A DNA stretch of 64,000 bases from Bacteroidota bacterium (GCA_024279425.1 JAJRRO010000038.1:62001-126000); one strand, 5' to 3'. Shown: positions 45,430 through 55,135, counted from the stretch's first letter. Program-made: numbers and translations. Notes: generated by a model from the sequence alone, not told the origin.

Positions 45430-46023
45430 ATGAAAAAAATGCAATGGTATAATGAACCAGAGAAGTGGCAGATAATTGATGACTCATCCCTTTCAATGTA
45501 TGTAACCCCAAATACGGATTTCTGGAGAGAGACCCATTATGGATTTACAGTTGATGATGGCCCCTTTTACTATTATACTGTGGGTGGGGAGTTTGAATTG
45601 AATATTAAAATAACAGGAGAATATAAAAACCGATTTGACCAAATGGGCTTGATGATACGAAAAAATGAGAAAACCTGGATTAAAACCGGTGTTGAATATG
45701 TAAACGAGAAGATTAATCTGAGTGCTGTGGTTACCCATGAAAAAAGCGATTGGAGCATGGTCGAATTAAAGCAAAACCCTAAATCGATTTGGCTTAAGGT
45801 AATTCGAAAAATAGACGCTGTAGAAATAAAATACTCTTTGGACAATAAAGACTTTACTATGATGCGATTGGCCTATTTTCCCGATAATGTTCCTGTAATG
45901 GTCGGTCTAACCGCTGCCTCCCCAGATGGTAATGGTTTTAATGCCTTGTTTGAAGATTTCGACATCAAACATCTTCCTGATGTTCGACGTAAGAAATGGC
46001 TAGAGAAGAATACAATTGAATAA
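45430..46023 (+). CDS. DUF1349 protein (concanavalin-like fold)
   Basis: A 197-aa cytosolic protein starting MKKMQWYNEPEKWQIIDDSS, with NTDFWRETHYGFTVDDGPFYY, FDQMGLMIRKNEKTWIKTGVE and PVMVGLTAASPDGNGFNALF. These match DUF1349, a jelly-roll family related to concanavalin-type lectins and often linked to sugar metabolism. No catalytic role is known. It stands alone and converges on the sugar isomerase gene. Confidence 0.88.
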   Translation: MKKMQWYNEPEKWQIIDDSSLSMYVTPNTDFWRETHYGFTVDDGPFYYYTVGGEFELNIKITGEYKNRFDQMGLMIRKNEKTWIKTGVEYVNEKINLSAVVTHEKSDWSMVELKQNPKSIWLKVIRKIDAVEIKYSLDNKDFTMMRLAYFPDNVPVMVGLTAASPDGNGFNALFEDFDIKHLPDVRRKKWLEKNTIE

Positions 46024-46118
46024 AAATATTTTTGATACTATTTTTTAAGCAATAATTTCAAAAGCCAAGATTCATGATTGGCGTCTCTTACAAACAATAT
46101 GTCATACTTGCAGAGAAA

Positions 46119-46991
46119 CTATTCGGCAAGGACAGACCGGATATAGGTATTGTTCAGAACATAACTTTCGAACATGTCGGCATTTTTGGGAACGGCACCT
46201 TCAATTTGCACCCACCCCTCGTATTGAATATCATCCATAGCCTCACGCACTTTTTGAAAATCGACTTTGCCCTGACCTAGAAGGTAACCATTCTCCTTCG
46301 CATGGAATTCGCAAATGTTTTCCTTGCCCAAGCTACGTATTTCATCATAAATGTTATACCCCATTTTATTGGAGTTGGCAACATCGTAATACACCTTTAG
46401 GTTTGGTGAATTTACTGCGTTGATGATTTCCATATGCTCTTCGGAACTTAACCAGGATTCTACACCCAAGATGATACCCTTATCTTCTGCTTTGGGCATT
46501 ATCTTTTTAAGTCTACGTATAGTTTCTTGGGTACCTTCTAAATCGTTCTTTAAATCCCCTTTATGAAAGAAGGCCAATAGTACCACCTTACAGCCCATGG
46601 CCTTGGCTACATCTATACTGTCCGAAACCCACTGCTCGGCACGCGGATCTGATTTATAGGGTATATTGTTCATTTCCCCGATTGCGATTCCACCTATGGT
46701 CATCCCATACCTATCAAAGGCATCATTGTACTGCTGTTGTATTCTTCCTTGTCTAAGAAGCATGTCGTTATTCAAGGTACCTAAACTGATCTGAACACCA
46801 TCCAACCCTATTTTTTTGCCAACTTCTATGGCCTTTACACGTGCCATTTCATTGATAGACCAATCGCAGGCCCCAATTTTAAATCGCTGGGTCTTATCCT
46901 TGGCAAAGGCTTCATATGCTCCCAAATAGCCTAATCCCAATAATCCCACCGAAGATTTCAGTAGTTGTCTTCTGGTTATTTTTACGTTCAT
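46119..46991 (-). CDS. Sugar phosphate isomerase/epimerase (AP endonuclease 2 fold), Tat-exported
   Basis: A 290-aa TIM-barrel protein with a Tat signal ITRRQLLKSSVGLLGLGYLG (residues 4-23). It has IGLDGVQISLGTL, LGVESWLS (metal Glu), YDVANSNKMGY, ICEFHAKENGYLLGQG (His) and YEGWVQIEGAV (Glu), the metal site of xylose-isomerase-like TIM barrels. It is the last gene of a leftward operon with a metallo-hydrolase and a MetE-like gene. A decayed copy lies at 42322-42512. Confidence 0.9.
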   Translation of the reverse strand: MNVKITRRQLLKSSVGLLGLGYLGAYEAFAKDKTQRFKIGACDWSINEMARVKAIEVGKKIGLDGVQISLGTLNNDMLLRQGRIQQQYNDAFDRYGMTIGGIAIGEMNNIPYKSDPRAEQWVSDSIDVAKAMGCKVVLLAFFHKGDLKNDLEGTQETIRRLKKIMPKAEDKGIILGVESWLSSEEHMEIINAVNSPNLKVYYDVANSNKMGYNIYDEIRSLGKENICEFHAKENGYLLGQGKVDFQKVREAMDDIQYEGWVQIEGAVPKNADMFESYVLNNTYIRSVLAE

Positions 46992-47009
46992 TGCCTGTAA
47001 TTTTCGGTT

Positions 47010-47858
47010 TTACCTAATAGAAAACTGCCCACCACCCCTAAGCACCTTGTAACCCTGTCCCCTCCGCTCTGTTTCCGTAACAAAATCATTAACATCGGCC
47101 GTGTTAAAGGTGAACATATCATAATGGCACGGAATCACATAGTCGGCTCCTATGGCCTTACCCAATTCCACACTTTCCTCAGTGTTGAGATTACCCGCCA
47201 CCTTCCTGGATGGGTCGTTGCCATTTATAGGAAGAATGGCGACATCTACTTGATATGGTTTTAGCAATTCCACCATACCCTCAAACCAAAGGGTGTCCCC
47301 ACTGTGGTACACGGAATATTCGCCAAATTTGATGACAAACCCCATAAACTTACAATTCCCATTTTCATCCCTGGCTAGTTCATTGTGCTTCGCAGGAATT
47401 CCGATAAAGGTAAACTCGTTAACAGTGACCGAAAGACCATCGTTCATACCGATGGGAAAATCAAGGGCGCATTGTACTCTATTCGCAACAAAAGCCCGAT
47501 TTGCTTCTGGAATAATGAATTTGATGCTGGGGTTGTTCTTTAAAATGGGCATCAAACTCTCCGCATCCAAATGGTCGGTATGGTTATGGCTTGAAGTTAC
47601 TGCAGAAACATTTCTCAACAAATCCGGTTGCAACACCAGTTCGCTCATGCGGATATGAGGCTTTTCAGTCTCTGCATATTTTTTGGTCAACGAATCAGAA
47701 AGGTAAGGATCTATCAAGACCCGTTTTCCGTTCCATTGCAGCAAATAACCGCTCTGTCCCAACCACCATAACCGAAAGCCTTCTTTTTCCTCAAGAAAGG
47801 CATCCATTTCGGCGATAAGCGCCTTGTCTTTTTTTATAGCAAGAATCAACGGGTTCAT
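47010..47858 (-). CDS. Metallo-beta-lactamase-fold hydrolase (UlaG-like)
   Basis: A 282-aa cytosolic protein. Motifs are GQSGYLLQWNGKRVLIDPYL, SHNHTDHLDAESL (zinc HxHxDH), SVYHSGDTLWFEGM and VIPCHYDMFTFN. This matches UlaG-like lactonases acting on sugar lactone phosphates. Its start overlaps the end of the MetE-like gene by 4 bases, so the two are translationally coupled. The substrate is unknown. Confidence 0.88.
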   Translation of the reverse strand: MNPLILAIKKDKALIAEMDAFLEEKEGFRLWWLGQSGYLLQWNGKRVLIDPYLSDSLTKKYAETEKPHIRMSELVLQPDLLRNVSAVTSSHNHTDHLDAESLMPILKNNPSIKFIIPEANRAFVANRVQCALDFPIGMNDGLSVTVNEFTFIGIPAKHNELARDENGNCKFMGFVIKFGEYSVYHSGDTLWFEGMVELLKPYQVDVAILPINGNDPSRKVAGNLNTEESVELGKAIGADYVIPCHYDMFTFNTADVNDFVTETERRGQGYKVLRGGGQFSIR

Positions 47859-48883
47859 AAGGATTCCCTAACTTTTTTGGCTCCGGCGACCATATTAATT
47901 AGCTTCTGCCGAGAGGCCCAGCGCGCGGTCTGACTAAGTCCACAATCGGGAGCCACGGACAGTTTTTCGGCAGGCACATATTTCAAGCATCTGTTGATCC
48001 GTTCCACCACATCATCCACAGTTTCGATATAATAATTTTTGACATCAACGATACCAACGGCCACATTCATTTTTTCAGCGAATGGTGCCAGCAATTCGAT
48101 TTCGGAAAATTCACGGTTCGCCATTTCAACATGGATTTCATCCACATCCATATCCAAAAAGTCTGGTAACATCGGTTTGATGCTCCTATAGCCAACAGGG
48201 CGACCTTTAAAGTTGCCAAAACACAGATGAGTGCTGAGGTTACATTTGCCTTTAATGGTACTGACCGTACGATTGAAGATATCCACAAAGCGTTTCGTAT
48301 CTGCCTTATAGGCATAACAACTCATTGAAGGCTCGTCTACTGTAATTTCGGTACAGCCTGCAGCCACCAAAGCTTCCAGTTCATCACGGACGATAGGCAG
48401 TAGGGCTTCTGTAATTTCATAACGGTCCTTATAGGTGGCATTGGGAATTAATCTCCCCGATAGGGTATATGGGCCAGGGATACTGGCTTTAAGGGTTGGG
48501 CCTTTTGGCGCTAATTTTTTTAGTCGCTCAAACTCTTTTACTACCCCTAGACCACTAGGAGCTATTAAATCTCCGATAATATTGTTTTTTCCACGCTGGT
48601 CGTGCGCTGCAGGTCCAAATTTTCGAGTATCGGAGGTGTTGTTTTCAATACCGCTGATAAATCCGTAGAATGATAGATTAAAATCGAGTCGCGTTTGTTC
48701 ACCATCCGTTATGACATCCAGACCGGCAGTGGTCTGGTCATGAATAGCGGCGATAACGGCATCTTCAATGGCCTCATCGATATCAGCAGCCCCGAATTTA
48801 TCGAGGTTCTGGGAAACGAATTCAAGCCAGCCCGGAAACGGATAGCTGCCTATTACGGTAGTTCTAATGGGAAGTTTGCTCAT
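47855..48883 (-). CDS. Cobalamin-independent methionine-synthase-like protein (MetE C-terminal type)
   Basis: A 342-aa zinc methyltransferase-type TIM barrel. From ATG 48883 it starts MSKLPIRTTVIGSYPFPGWL; a TTG at 48904 is an inferior alternative. It has TDGEQTRLDF, CTEITVDEPSMSCY, STHLCFGNFKG (zinc His and Cys), DVDEIHVEMANREFSEIELL and the C-terminal zinc Cys in VAPDCGLSQTARW. Full MetE is about 750 aa; single-domain relatives transfer groups to or from thiols. Paired with a lactonase and a sugar isomerase, its substrate may be a small sulfur compound or sugar derivative. A GntR-type palindrome lies 98 bases upstream. Confidence 0.85.
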   Translation of the reverse strand: MSKLPIRTTVIGSYPFPGWLEFVSQNLDKFGAADIDEAIEDAVIAAIHDQTTAGLDVITDGEQTRLDFNLSFYGFISGIENNTSDTRKFGPAAHDQRGKNNIIGDLIAPSGLGVVKEFERLKKLAPKGPTLKASIPGPYTLSGRLIPNATYKDRYEITEALLPIVRDELEALVAAGCTEITVDEPSMSCYAYKADTKRFVDIFNRTVSTIKGKCNLSTHLCFGNFKGRPVGYRSIKPMLPDFLDMDVDEIHVEMANREFSEIELLAPFAEKMNVAVGIVDVKNYYIETVDDVVERINRCLKYVPAEKLSVAPDCGLSQTARWASRQKLINMVAGAKKVRESL

Positions 48884-48980
48884 TGTATGCTTTTTTGACG
48901 CCAATATGTCGGCGTGGTATGTGGTTTTTGATTAAGGGTAGTGTTGCCCACAATCTAGGCAAACCAATATAGATCAAACA

Positions 48981-48996
48981 ACTTGTATATACAAGT
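48981..48996. promoter_or_regulatory. GntR-type operator palindrome
   Basis: ACTTGTATATACAAGT is a perfect 16-base palindrome of the form bound by GntR-family repressors. It lies 98 bases upstream of the MetE-like gene, the only gene it could serve on that side. No GntR gene is in the window. The rest of 48905-49489 shows nothing I can support. Confidence 0.6.
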
Positions 48997-49489
48997 GTTG
49001 GTTCGTGTTTTTATTATAATAACGAAGGTATTGCAAACCTCTTTGCATACTAAGTCGGGCATAGTTCACCATCATAGATCTGCCTACAATGATTCTATAA
49101 AGCCAATTCCATTTTAGATATCTTTCAACCAAATTCTCAACTAGATAAAAGATTCAGAGCTGTTCTTTTTACAATTCTCGCGGTGTTATGAAAAGAACAC
49201 TCCAAAAGAAGTATTGAAAAGAGTATTGGATCGAAGAAGTAACTCATTTAAAATAAACTGTAATTTGAGGAATAAAAAACTCAATTTTTCTTAAGGTTTT
49301 TGCTGCCTGGATGGGATTTATTTCTTGGTTTCTAAACGAAAGTGACCCTGAAGGCGGCCCAACCAATTTTTGATGTTTAGCAAAAAAAGATTTAGTCTAA
49401 TGAAAAAATTATAATGATTGGTTTGTGCAGTCCGAAGTAACATGGACGTGGAATCTATTCACACAAAAAAGCTTCAATTTTCGTTGAGG

Positions 49490-49645
49490 TTCTAGCGGTC
49501 TAGCTTTTCGAAACCATCTCACACCATACGAATGAATTAGAATCAAACCTTCTTAGGTAAACTCGCTAAGCTTATTATGGCCATTTTCTTTTAACCTTTT
49601 CTCGGTTTTAGCCAGAATTTCATCACTATTTACTTATGTAAAATC
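49490..49645 (-). pseudogene. Relic of a ParD/ParE-type toxin-antitoxin pair
   Basis: The minus strand reads DEILAKTEKRLKENG, matching the antitoxin C-terminus EEILAKSKKELKENG of the intact pair at 59616-60141. The next bases also match the toxin start: GCTTAGCGAG then AAGAAG and TATGGTGTGAGATGGTTTC correspond to the intact gene over about 60 more bases. Stops and shifts break both frames (for instance TAAG near 49635). No complete gene remains. Confidence 0.75.
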
Positions 49646-49656
49646 ATCTATTTCAA

Positions 49657-49860
49657 CTACTCGGTTGGGATATGTAAAACCAAGGATTGCATCTCCTTTT
49701 GGACAGATTCCAATTTGATCTTGCCTTGTCCAAACTTACTTCCTTTAACATATATCCAATCTATTGTTGGTAGGTTGTCTTTCTTTTCTTTGCAGGAAAA
49801 CAACACTAAACCTCGTACAAAAGTTAGAACCAGATATTTTTTCTTCCCAATGGTCAACAC
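49657..49860 (-). CDS. Small putative lipoprotein, unknown function, possibly truncated
   Basis: A 67-aa frame with an N-terminal basic-hydrophobic segment and lipobox-like VLFSCKEKK (Cys about 23), then IDWIYVKGSKFGQGK. That last motif is reminiscent of the start of formylglycine-generating-enzyme-like domains, but the frame ends after 67 residues just before the TA relic. It begins 19 bases after the quinoprotein stop. It may be a broken gene; confidence is low. Confidence 0.4.
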   Translation of the reverse strand: MLTIGKKKYLVLTFVRGLVLFSCKEKKDNLPTIDWIYVKGSKFGQGKIKLESVQKEMQSLVLHIPTE

Positions 49861-49879
49861 TCTTTACCGTTCATTTAAA

Positions 49880-52045
49880 CTAAAGCGGTAAGGCAAAGCA
49901 ATAGTAACTATCTCCAGATTTTGTACCAGGCTTACCTCCACCACCTGCTGCAATCACAAGGTACTGCCGCCCATTTATTTCATAGGTCGATGGAGTGGCA
50001 TAACCGCCAGTATCCATTTGAAATTCCCACAATAATTCACCGGTATCCTTATCAAAGGCGTGCATACGTTCATCCCTTGCAGCACCAATAAATATCAATC
50101 CCCCGGCGGTCACCACCGGACCTCCAATATTAAAAGTGCCTGTTGGAGGCACCCCTTTGGCTTCAAGCTGGGGGTAGGTACCCAAAGGTACCTGCCATTT
50201 TATTTCCCCTTTATTTAAGTCAATTGCATTGAGGGTGCCCCAAGGTCTCTTATTCACAGGGAAACCCTCAGGATCTCTAAAATCCCAGTGACCCGTACTT
50301 ACATATGGGATTCGGTCCCTCCAGGTATTTTTTAAATCGTCCGTAGCTACTTTTTCTTCTTGCCCTTCCTTAAAAATATAGGATACAAGGGCCTTTCTTT
50401 CTGATTCGGTGAGTGATTTGAAGGAGGGCATTTGGCCTCTGCCCTCAATAAGCAATGATTGCATCTGGTCCTTCGACATTCGATCTTTCACTCCTTCTAA
50501 ATTGGGTACGACAGAAGTAGTTCCGAAGTTCTTATCGACCATTGAATGACAATGTGTACAGGTGGACTGAAAAATTTGTTTTCCCAATTCACCCATAGTG
50601 GTTTCTTTGGTTACCTTGGATTTTTTCATGGAAATCCATTCCGCTTCATTGCTTGCGTTTATTATTAAGGTATTGGTCTGTGGGTCAAATGCCGCTCCTG
50701 GCCACTCCGAGCCTCCGTTAAATTGTGGGAGTATGACCAATGGTTTTATGCCGGGTGGCGTAAAAACCCCTCCCATTGCCATGTTTTTAACCGTTTCTTT
50801 GACATAATCCCTGGCATGGGCATCCAAGTCTGTTATGTCATCCGTATTAAAACCTTGATCGGCATAAACCAGAGAGGGAATGGGAAAAGGCTGGGTCGGA
50901 GAACTTACTTCCCCGGGAATGTCCGATTGGGGAACTCTCTTTTCTTCAATAGGAAAAATGGGCTCTCCCGTATCTCGGTCTAAAACAAAAAGATGGCCCA
51001 TTTTTGTCGGTTGTGCGAGTGCGTCAATTTCTTGACCATCCTTAGTCAAAGTCACCAAGGTGGGCGCACAGGGAATGTCATAATCCCATAAGTCGTGGTG
51101 CACCACTTGAAAGTGCCATACGTGCTCTCCAGATTCGGCATTGAGGGCCATAATACAATTTCCAAACAGATTATCCCCGACCCTATTGCCCCCCCAATGG
51201 TCATACGAAGGAGATCCTGTACCGAAAAAAATAAGACCACGTTCGGAATCCAGCGTAAAATTGCTCCAATTATTAGCTCCACCATTGGTTTCCCATGAAT
51301 CGGAAGACCAAGTCTTATACCCATATTCACCCGGTTGGGGAATGGTGTGAAAAATCCACTTTCGCTGGCCGGTACGCACATCATAAGCCCTAATATGTCC
51401 TGGTGCCCCAGGATTTGGTCCTTCACCCACTGCAGATCCGATTATCAAAAGGTCTTTACAGATAATACCCGGTGTATTAGATGAGGCATACTGCAAGGTC
51501 TGTCGATCTAAGCCAGTTCGAAGGTCAAGTTTCCCTCCAGCTCCAAAATCGTCGGCAAGGGTGCCCGTTTTGGCATCTAGGGCGTGCAAATAATGACCCA
51601 CCCCATAAAACAATCGTTGATCCGTACCATCGCTCCAATAGGTAAGGCCTCTGCTCAACCCAGAACCTTCTTTTCCGTCCCAAGGATTATAGACCCAAAG
51701 CTCTTCACCTGTTTCGGCATCAAGGGCCACCGCTTTTAGACCAGGGGTAGTGATATACATAACCCCTTTCACAATTATGGGATTGCATTGCATCGTGGTT
51801 GGCGGATTGGTTTTCATATCCCCTGTGTGGTATTGCCAGGCCACTTCCAATTGGGTTACATTGTTCCGATTTATTTGATTGAGTTCCGAGTAATGGGTCC
51901 CTTTTAAATCACCACCATATACTTCCCAAGTTCTATAGCTGTTACGAGAATCCTTTGTATTCTTTTCTTGGATACGGTCACAACTTAAGTTCATTAGTAG
52001 GACTAGCCCTAAAATGTAGTACAATGAGGTAATGGAAAATCTCAA
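49880..52045 (-). CDS. PQQ-dependent quinohaemoprotein dehydrogenase lipoprotein
   Basis: A 721-aa periplasmic dehydrogenase with lipobox LSCDR (Cys about 22), an eight-bladed propeller starting RTWEVYGGDLKGTHYSELNQ and tryptophan-docking motifs. A cytochrome c domain with CTHCH at about residue 495 (and MPSFKSLTESE holding the axial Met) is inserted before the final blades, which end GGYATPSTYEINGRQYLVIA. It oxidises an alcohol, glucose or another sugar and passes electrons to its own haem. No ATG precedes the signal; the start is TTG at 52045. Confidence 0.92.
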   Translation of the reverse strand: MRFSITSLYYILGLVLLMNLSCDRIQEKNTKDSRNSYRTWEVYGGDLKGTHYSELNQINRNNVTQLEVAWQYHTGDMKTNPPTTMQCNPIIVKGVMYITTPGLKAVALDAETGEELWVYNPWDGKEGSGLSRGLTYWSDGTDQRLFYGVGHYLHALDAKTGTLADDFGAGGKLDLRTGLDRQTLQYASSNTPGIICKDLLIIGSAVGEGPNPGAPGHIRAYDVRTGQRKWIFHTIPQPGEYGYKTWSSDSWETNGGANNWSNFTLDSERGLIFFGTGSPSYDHWGGNRVGDNLFGNCIMALNAESGEHVWHFQVVHHDLWDYDIPCAPTLVTLTKDGQEIDALAQPTKMGHLFVLDRDTGEPIFPIEEKRVPQSDIPGEVSSPTQPFPIPSLVYADQGFNTDDITDLDAHARDYVKETVKNMAMGGVFTPPGIKPLVILPQFNGGSEWPGAAFDPQTNTLIINASNEAEWISMKKSKVTKETTMGELGKQIFQSTCTHCHSMVDKNFGTTSVVPNLEGVKDRMSKDQMQSLLIEGRGQMPSFKSLTESERKALVSYIFKEGQEEKVATDDLKNTWRDRIPYVSTGHWDFRDPEGFPVNKRPWGTLNAIDLNKGEIKWQVPLGTYPQLEAKGVPPTGTFNIGGPVVTAGGLIFIGAARDERMHAFDKDTGELLWEFQMDTGGYATPSTYEINGRQYLVIAAGGGGKPGTKSGDSYYCFALPL

Positions 52046-52455
52046 ACGCTTTGGACTTAAAAGTTATTCCCCTAAGTTAAAGGGATATTTTGAATATACA
52101 AGGTCATCTATTTGGAATTACAAACCTCTCTGGGTTTTTATATCTGCCAATATCTCACCGACTGGGGCAACCTAAATTTTGTGTTTGCCGGGTTGGTGAT
52201 ACAAGGCAGATTCTCAAGCAATAATTATCAGATTTCATTATCTTTCCATAGAAAACCTAATACAGGGACTGTTATTAAATGGTTAAATCAATCGAGGCAA
52301 AACATAGTCAATAAGTCATGCCCGCCCAATAGAAAGTCAAATAATCCATGGCCATTGAAAAAATGAAATTAATCACCATAAAAACCCCTCTAAATACTAC
52401 TAATTAAAAGATCAATGAGGAGATTCCGAATTAGAATTAATAAAAACCAGAAAAT
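52046..52455. other. Gene-free divergent gap
   Basis: A 410-base AT-rich gap between the quinoprotein gene and the alpha/beta hydrolase gene. An 84-codon frame at 52112-52366 shows no domain or composition expected of a gene. Promoters must be present, but I see none I can support. Confidence 0.4.
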
Positions 52456-53397
52456 ATGTACAGATTTTTAACCATGATGATATGCATCTGTATCCACCAA
52501 ATAGTTTCCGGAATGAGCTCAAACAATACGATTACACTTAAAGATGGCAGAACACTGGGATATGCTGAATATGGCAACAAAAAAAGATTTCCAATATTCT
52601 ATTTTCATGGAGGGCAGGAGAGCAGATTGTCATCTAAATTTATGGATAGTACGGCCAAATCTTTGAATATTAGGTTAATTTCCCCGGACAGACATGGAAT
52701 AGGTCTCTCAACATTTAAGGAAAACAGAAGGTTTTTAGATTGGGCCAATGATACAGAGGAATTAGCAAATTGTTTGGGCCTTAGCCGGTATTCCATTTTT
52801 GGATTATCGGGAGGAGCCCCCCATGTTTTAACATGCCTTCAGACCAATACTGAAAGGATAGTAAAAGCTTCTATCATTTCAGGTGCCACACCCTATAATT
52901 ATAAGAACAGTACAAAAGGTATGTGGTTCCCTGTAAAAATAATCCATTGGTTCGCAAGTATGAAAAATGACTGGATGATTCGTAAAATCATTCAGAAAGA
53001 TTATGAGGAATTGATTAAAAATCCTGAAAAAAGAATGAAGCAATTCCAAGAACATCTCCCCTCGCCAGATAAAGAATTGATGAGAAGAAATCCCGAATAT
53101 GGAAAGGATTTTATTACTGGAAGCTTAGAAAGCTATAATCAGGGTATCGACGGAGTGGTACAAGAGTGGAAGCTCTATGTTGATGCTTGGGATATAGATT
53201 TAACCACTATTCAATTCCCAGTGATGTTATGGTATGGTTCTGAAGATAATATGGCACCAATACAAAGGGGTTTCTATTATCGTAACCAATTGCTAAATTC
53301 AACACTTAAAATTGTTGAAAATGAAGGTCACTTCTCCCTAATCAGAAATCATCTGGAAGAAATATTGAATGAATTGAAACCTATATCCAAAAAATAA
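52456..53397 (+). CDS. Alpha/beta hydrolase
   Basis: A 313-aa serine hydrolase. A possible short signal (residues 1-18) is followed by TLKDGRTLGYAEYGNKKRFP, FYFHGGQESR (oxyanion region), ISPDRHGIGLST, nucleophile elbow FGLSGGAPH (Ser about 118), VMLWYGSEDNMAP (Asp) and ENEGHFSLI (His). All triad residues are seen. The substrate is unknown. It is the first of a series of unrelated short accessory genes. Confidence 0.88.
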   Translation: MYRFLTMMICICIHQIVSGMSSNNTITLKDGRTLGYAEYGNKKRFPIFYFHGGQESRLSSKFMDSTAKSLNIRLISPDRHGIGLSTFKENRRFLDWANDTEELANCLGLSRYSIFGLSGGAPHVLTCLQTNTERIVKASIISGATPYNYKNSTKGMWFPVKIIHWFASMKNDWMIRKIIQKDYEELIKNPEKRMKQFQEHLPSPDKELMRRNPEYGKDFITGSLESYNQGIDGVVQEWKLYVDAWDIDLTTIQFPVMLWYGSEDNMAPIQRGFYYRNQLLNSTLKIVENEGHFSLIRNHLEEILNELKPISKK

Positions 53398-53577
53398 ATA
53401 GATTCCATTTAGGAAATAAATTTAAAAAATGAAGACAGAGTGAGAAATCCATTTTAGCAAAAAAAGCCCTGACTATTAAATGAGATTTATTCTAGACTCT
53501 AAATTCGTATCAAAAGTCATTGCCGAGCTTATCCAGAAAGTGTCCCTTAGACAGACCTATTAAAACGGCTCAAATCA

Positions 53578-54071
53578 ATGGAGAACAATAAGTTGATTGA
53601 TGTAGTAAAAAATATAGGCAATATGTCTACAGTGATGAGCTTAGAAATGAAGCGTTGTTGATTCTGAAAAGCCGAGGAATTGACGAGCTCGAGCTTAAAC
53701 TTACTGGAAATTTTCAAAATTCGACCTATGATCATGCACTAAGCTTTTATGACGATTATAAACGGAATTCTAAAATTGCGTTTGGACTCTATACATACCT
53801 GTTGCTTGGAAATATCCTGATTACAATGTTGCTATTGGATTGGGAGTATGTAGACTTATTCACATCGACCATAAATCTTATAGTTCTAATAACATATCTG
53901 TTTTTCTTATTGCTTTCTTTTGTTAATCAGTCGAATTTTTACAAGAAAATTGGTAAAACATATAGCACGAAAGGAGCTTTAATATACTTTCTGCTTGGCA
54001 TGCCTTTATATATATTCACGTATTTCTATTTCAATAAACAAATGAGAGAACAATTGAAAACTGTTCAATAA
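53578..54071 (+). pseudogene. Frameshifted small membrane protein gene
   Basis: ATG 53578 opens MENNKLIDVVKNI, then the frame is lost at about 53617 and the gene continues in another frame as RQYVYSDELRNEALLILKSR, then LKLTGNFQNST and two or three membrane helices (about 53797-54050). The downstream open frame has only TTG starts. One missing base near ATAGG accounts for the shift. Product and function are unknown; it may be a recent mutation or a sequencing error. Confidence 0.55.
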
Positions 54072-54122
54072 GGCATATTTCATAAAGAATAGGTCCAGTG
54101 AAAAGCAATAGCTTATTTATTC

Positions 54123-54149
54123 AAAGTTTAAATAAACGATAGACATTGA
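54123..54149 (+). repeat. Intergenic repeat copy 1
   Basis: AAAGTTTAAATAAACGATAG begins here and is the first of three copies of a motif close to AAGTTCAAATAAACGATGA (others at 55114 and 55791), each between two unrelated accessory genes in the same orientation. Confidence 0.6.
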
Positions 54150-54173
54150 ATGAGTAAGCACGTTAATCGACAT

Positions 54174-55067
54174 ATGAAAAGAACATTTGCAATAGTATTA
54201 TTGGTCTTGTCGCTATCTTCAATAAATGGTCAAATCAATCGTATCGAAAACGAGATAATAGATTGCATCCATAGTTCCATGGGCGACAATGGCGAAATCC
54301 TCAAACAATTAATTAAAAGCCACCATAATCTGCTTATTTCTGAAGGAATAGTAAAAGATTCTACACCTGAATCGCTACAAAATTCCTTTAGGGAAATGGC
54401 AAAGGGAGAACTAATTAAAATGCCGTCAAAATTTTTCGTCCAGCAATGGAATGAGATTATGGGACCTGACAAAACAGAACTAAACGATTGTCAAAATGAG
54501 ATTCTAAAAAATTCTGGCAATTATGATTCCACAAAGCTGATAAACTTTTCAAAGGAACTGACTAAAATTCTAATTAGAAAGGGACTGGAAAGGAAAGAGG
54601 TGGCCAGCCTGTTAGGTGGAGTTTTGGGTGCTGAAGATTTCGCACTAGAGTATTATAAACTGTCAACATTTTTTGTTTTTGATATAATTCCAACATCGGC
54701 AGGGGTTGATTACAGTACAACCATTCTCAAAAATCCTACGCAAGATCAGAAAAGTAGGGCCTTGAACCTAGCAATAAACCATGAAAGCAAAATCATTTAT
54801 GACAATAAACCCGTTAATCTGGAAGAACTAGGTATTTTATTAAAGGAGTACTTTAAAAAGAATAAAACTGCTTCAATAATAGCACTAAATACCAGTAAAA
54901 AAGCAAAGTATACGATTTATTTAGATGTAAGCCGACTTATCACCCAGGAAATAAATGTTCTTCGACAGGAACTTGCGGAATTAGAATTCCAGAAACCTTT
55001 TGGGTTATTGAATCAAAAAGAAATGGATTTTGTCAACACAACCTATCCGTTAATTGTAATTGAATGA
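54174..55067 (+). CDS. Exported protein with ExbD/TolR-like C-terminal domain
   Basis: A 297-aa protein from ATG 54174 (signal MKRTFAIVLLVLSLSSINGQ); an ATG at 54150 would add eight residues before the signal. Residues 20-190 are a helical domain I do not recognise. The C-terminal part, NLEELGILLKEYFKKNKTAS, IIALNTSKKAKYTIYLDVSR and LITQEINVLRQELAEL, resembles the periplasmic domain of ExbD/TolR, but the membrane helix of those proteins is absent. Function unknown. Confidence 0.65.
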   Translation: MKRTFAIVLLVLSLSSINGQINRIENEIIDCIHSSMGDNGEILKQLIKSHHNLLISEGIVKDSTPESLQNSFREMAKGELIKMPSKFFVQQWNEIMGPDKTELNDCQNEILKNSGNYDSTKLINFSKELTKILIRKGLERKEVASLLGGVLGAEDFALEYYKLSTFFVFDIIPTSAGVDYSTTILKNPTQDQKSRALNLAINHESKIIYDNKPVNLEELGILLKEYFKKNKTASIIALNTSKKAKYTIYLDVSRLITQEINVLRQELAELEFQKPFGLLNQKEMDFVNTTYPLIVIE

Positions 55068-55113
55068 ATAATACGGCTAGACTGACAAAAAATCAATTTT
55101 ATACCAAAAAACC

Positions 55114-55135
55114 TAAGTTCAAATAAAGGATGAAA
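55114..55135 (+). repeat. Intergenic repeat copy 2
   Basis: AAGTTCAAATAAAGGATGA, one base different from copy 3, about 40 bases before the pRiA4b ORF-3-like gene. Confidence 0.6.

Noticed and set aside
52041-52054. A second LacI-like site (CCAAAGCGTTTGAG in reverse) at the quinoprotein start codon
   Set aside because: It matches the xyl-side operator at 11 of 14 positions but has poor symmetry of its own and overlaps the coding start; chance is likely.
52112-52366. An 84-codon open frame on the + strand
   Set aside because: No start-site support, domain or protein-like composition; most likely chance in a gap.
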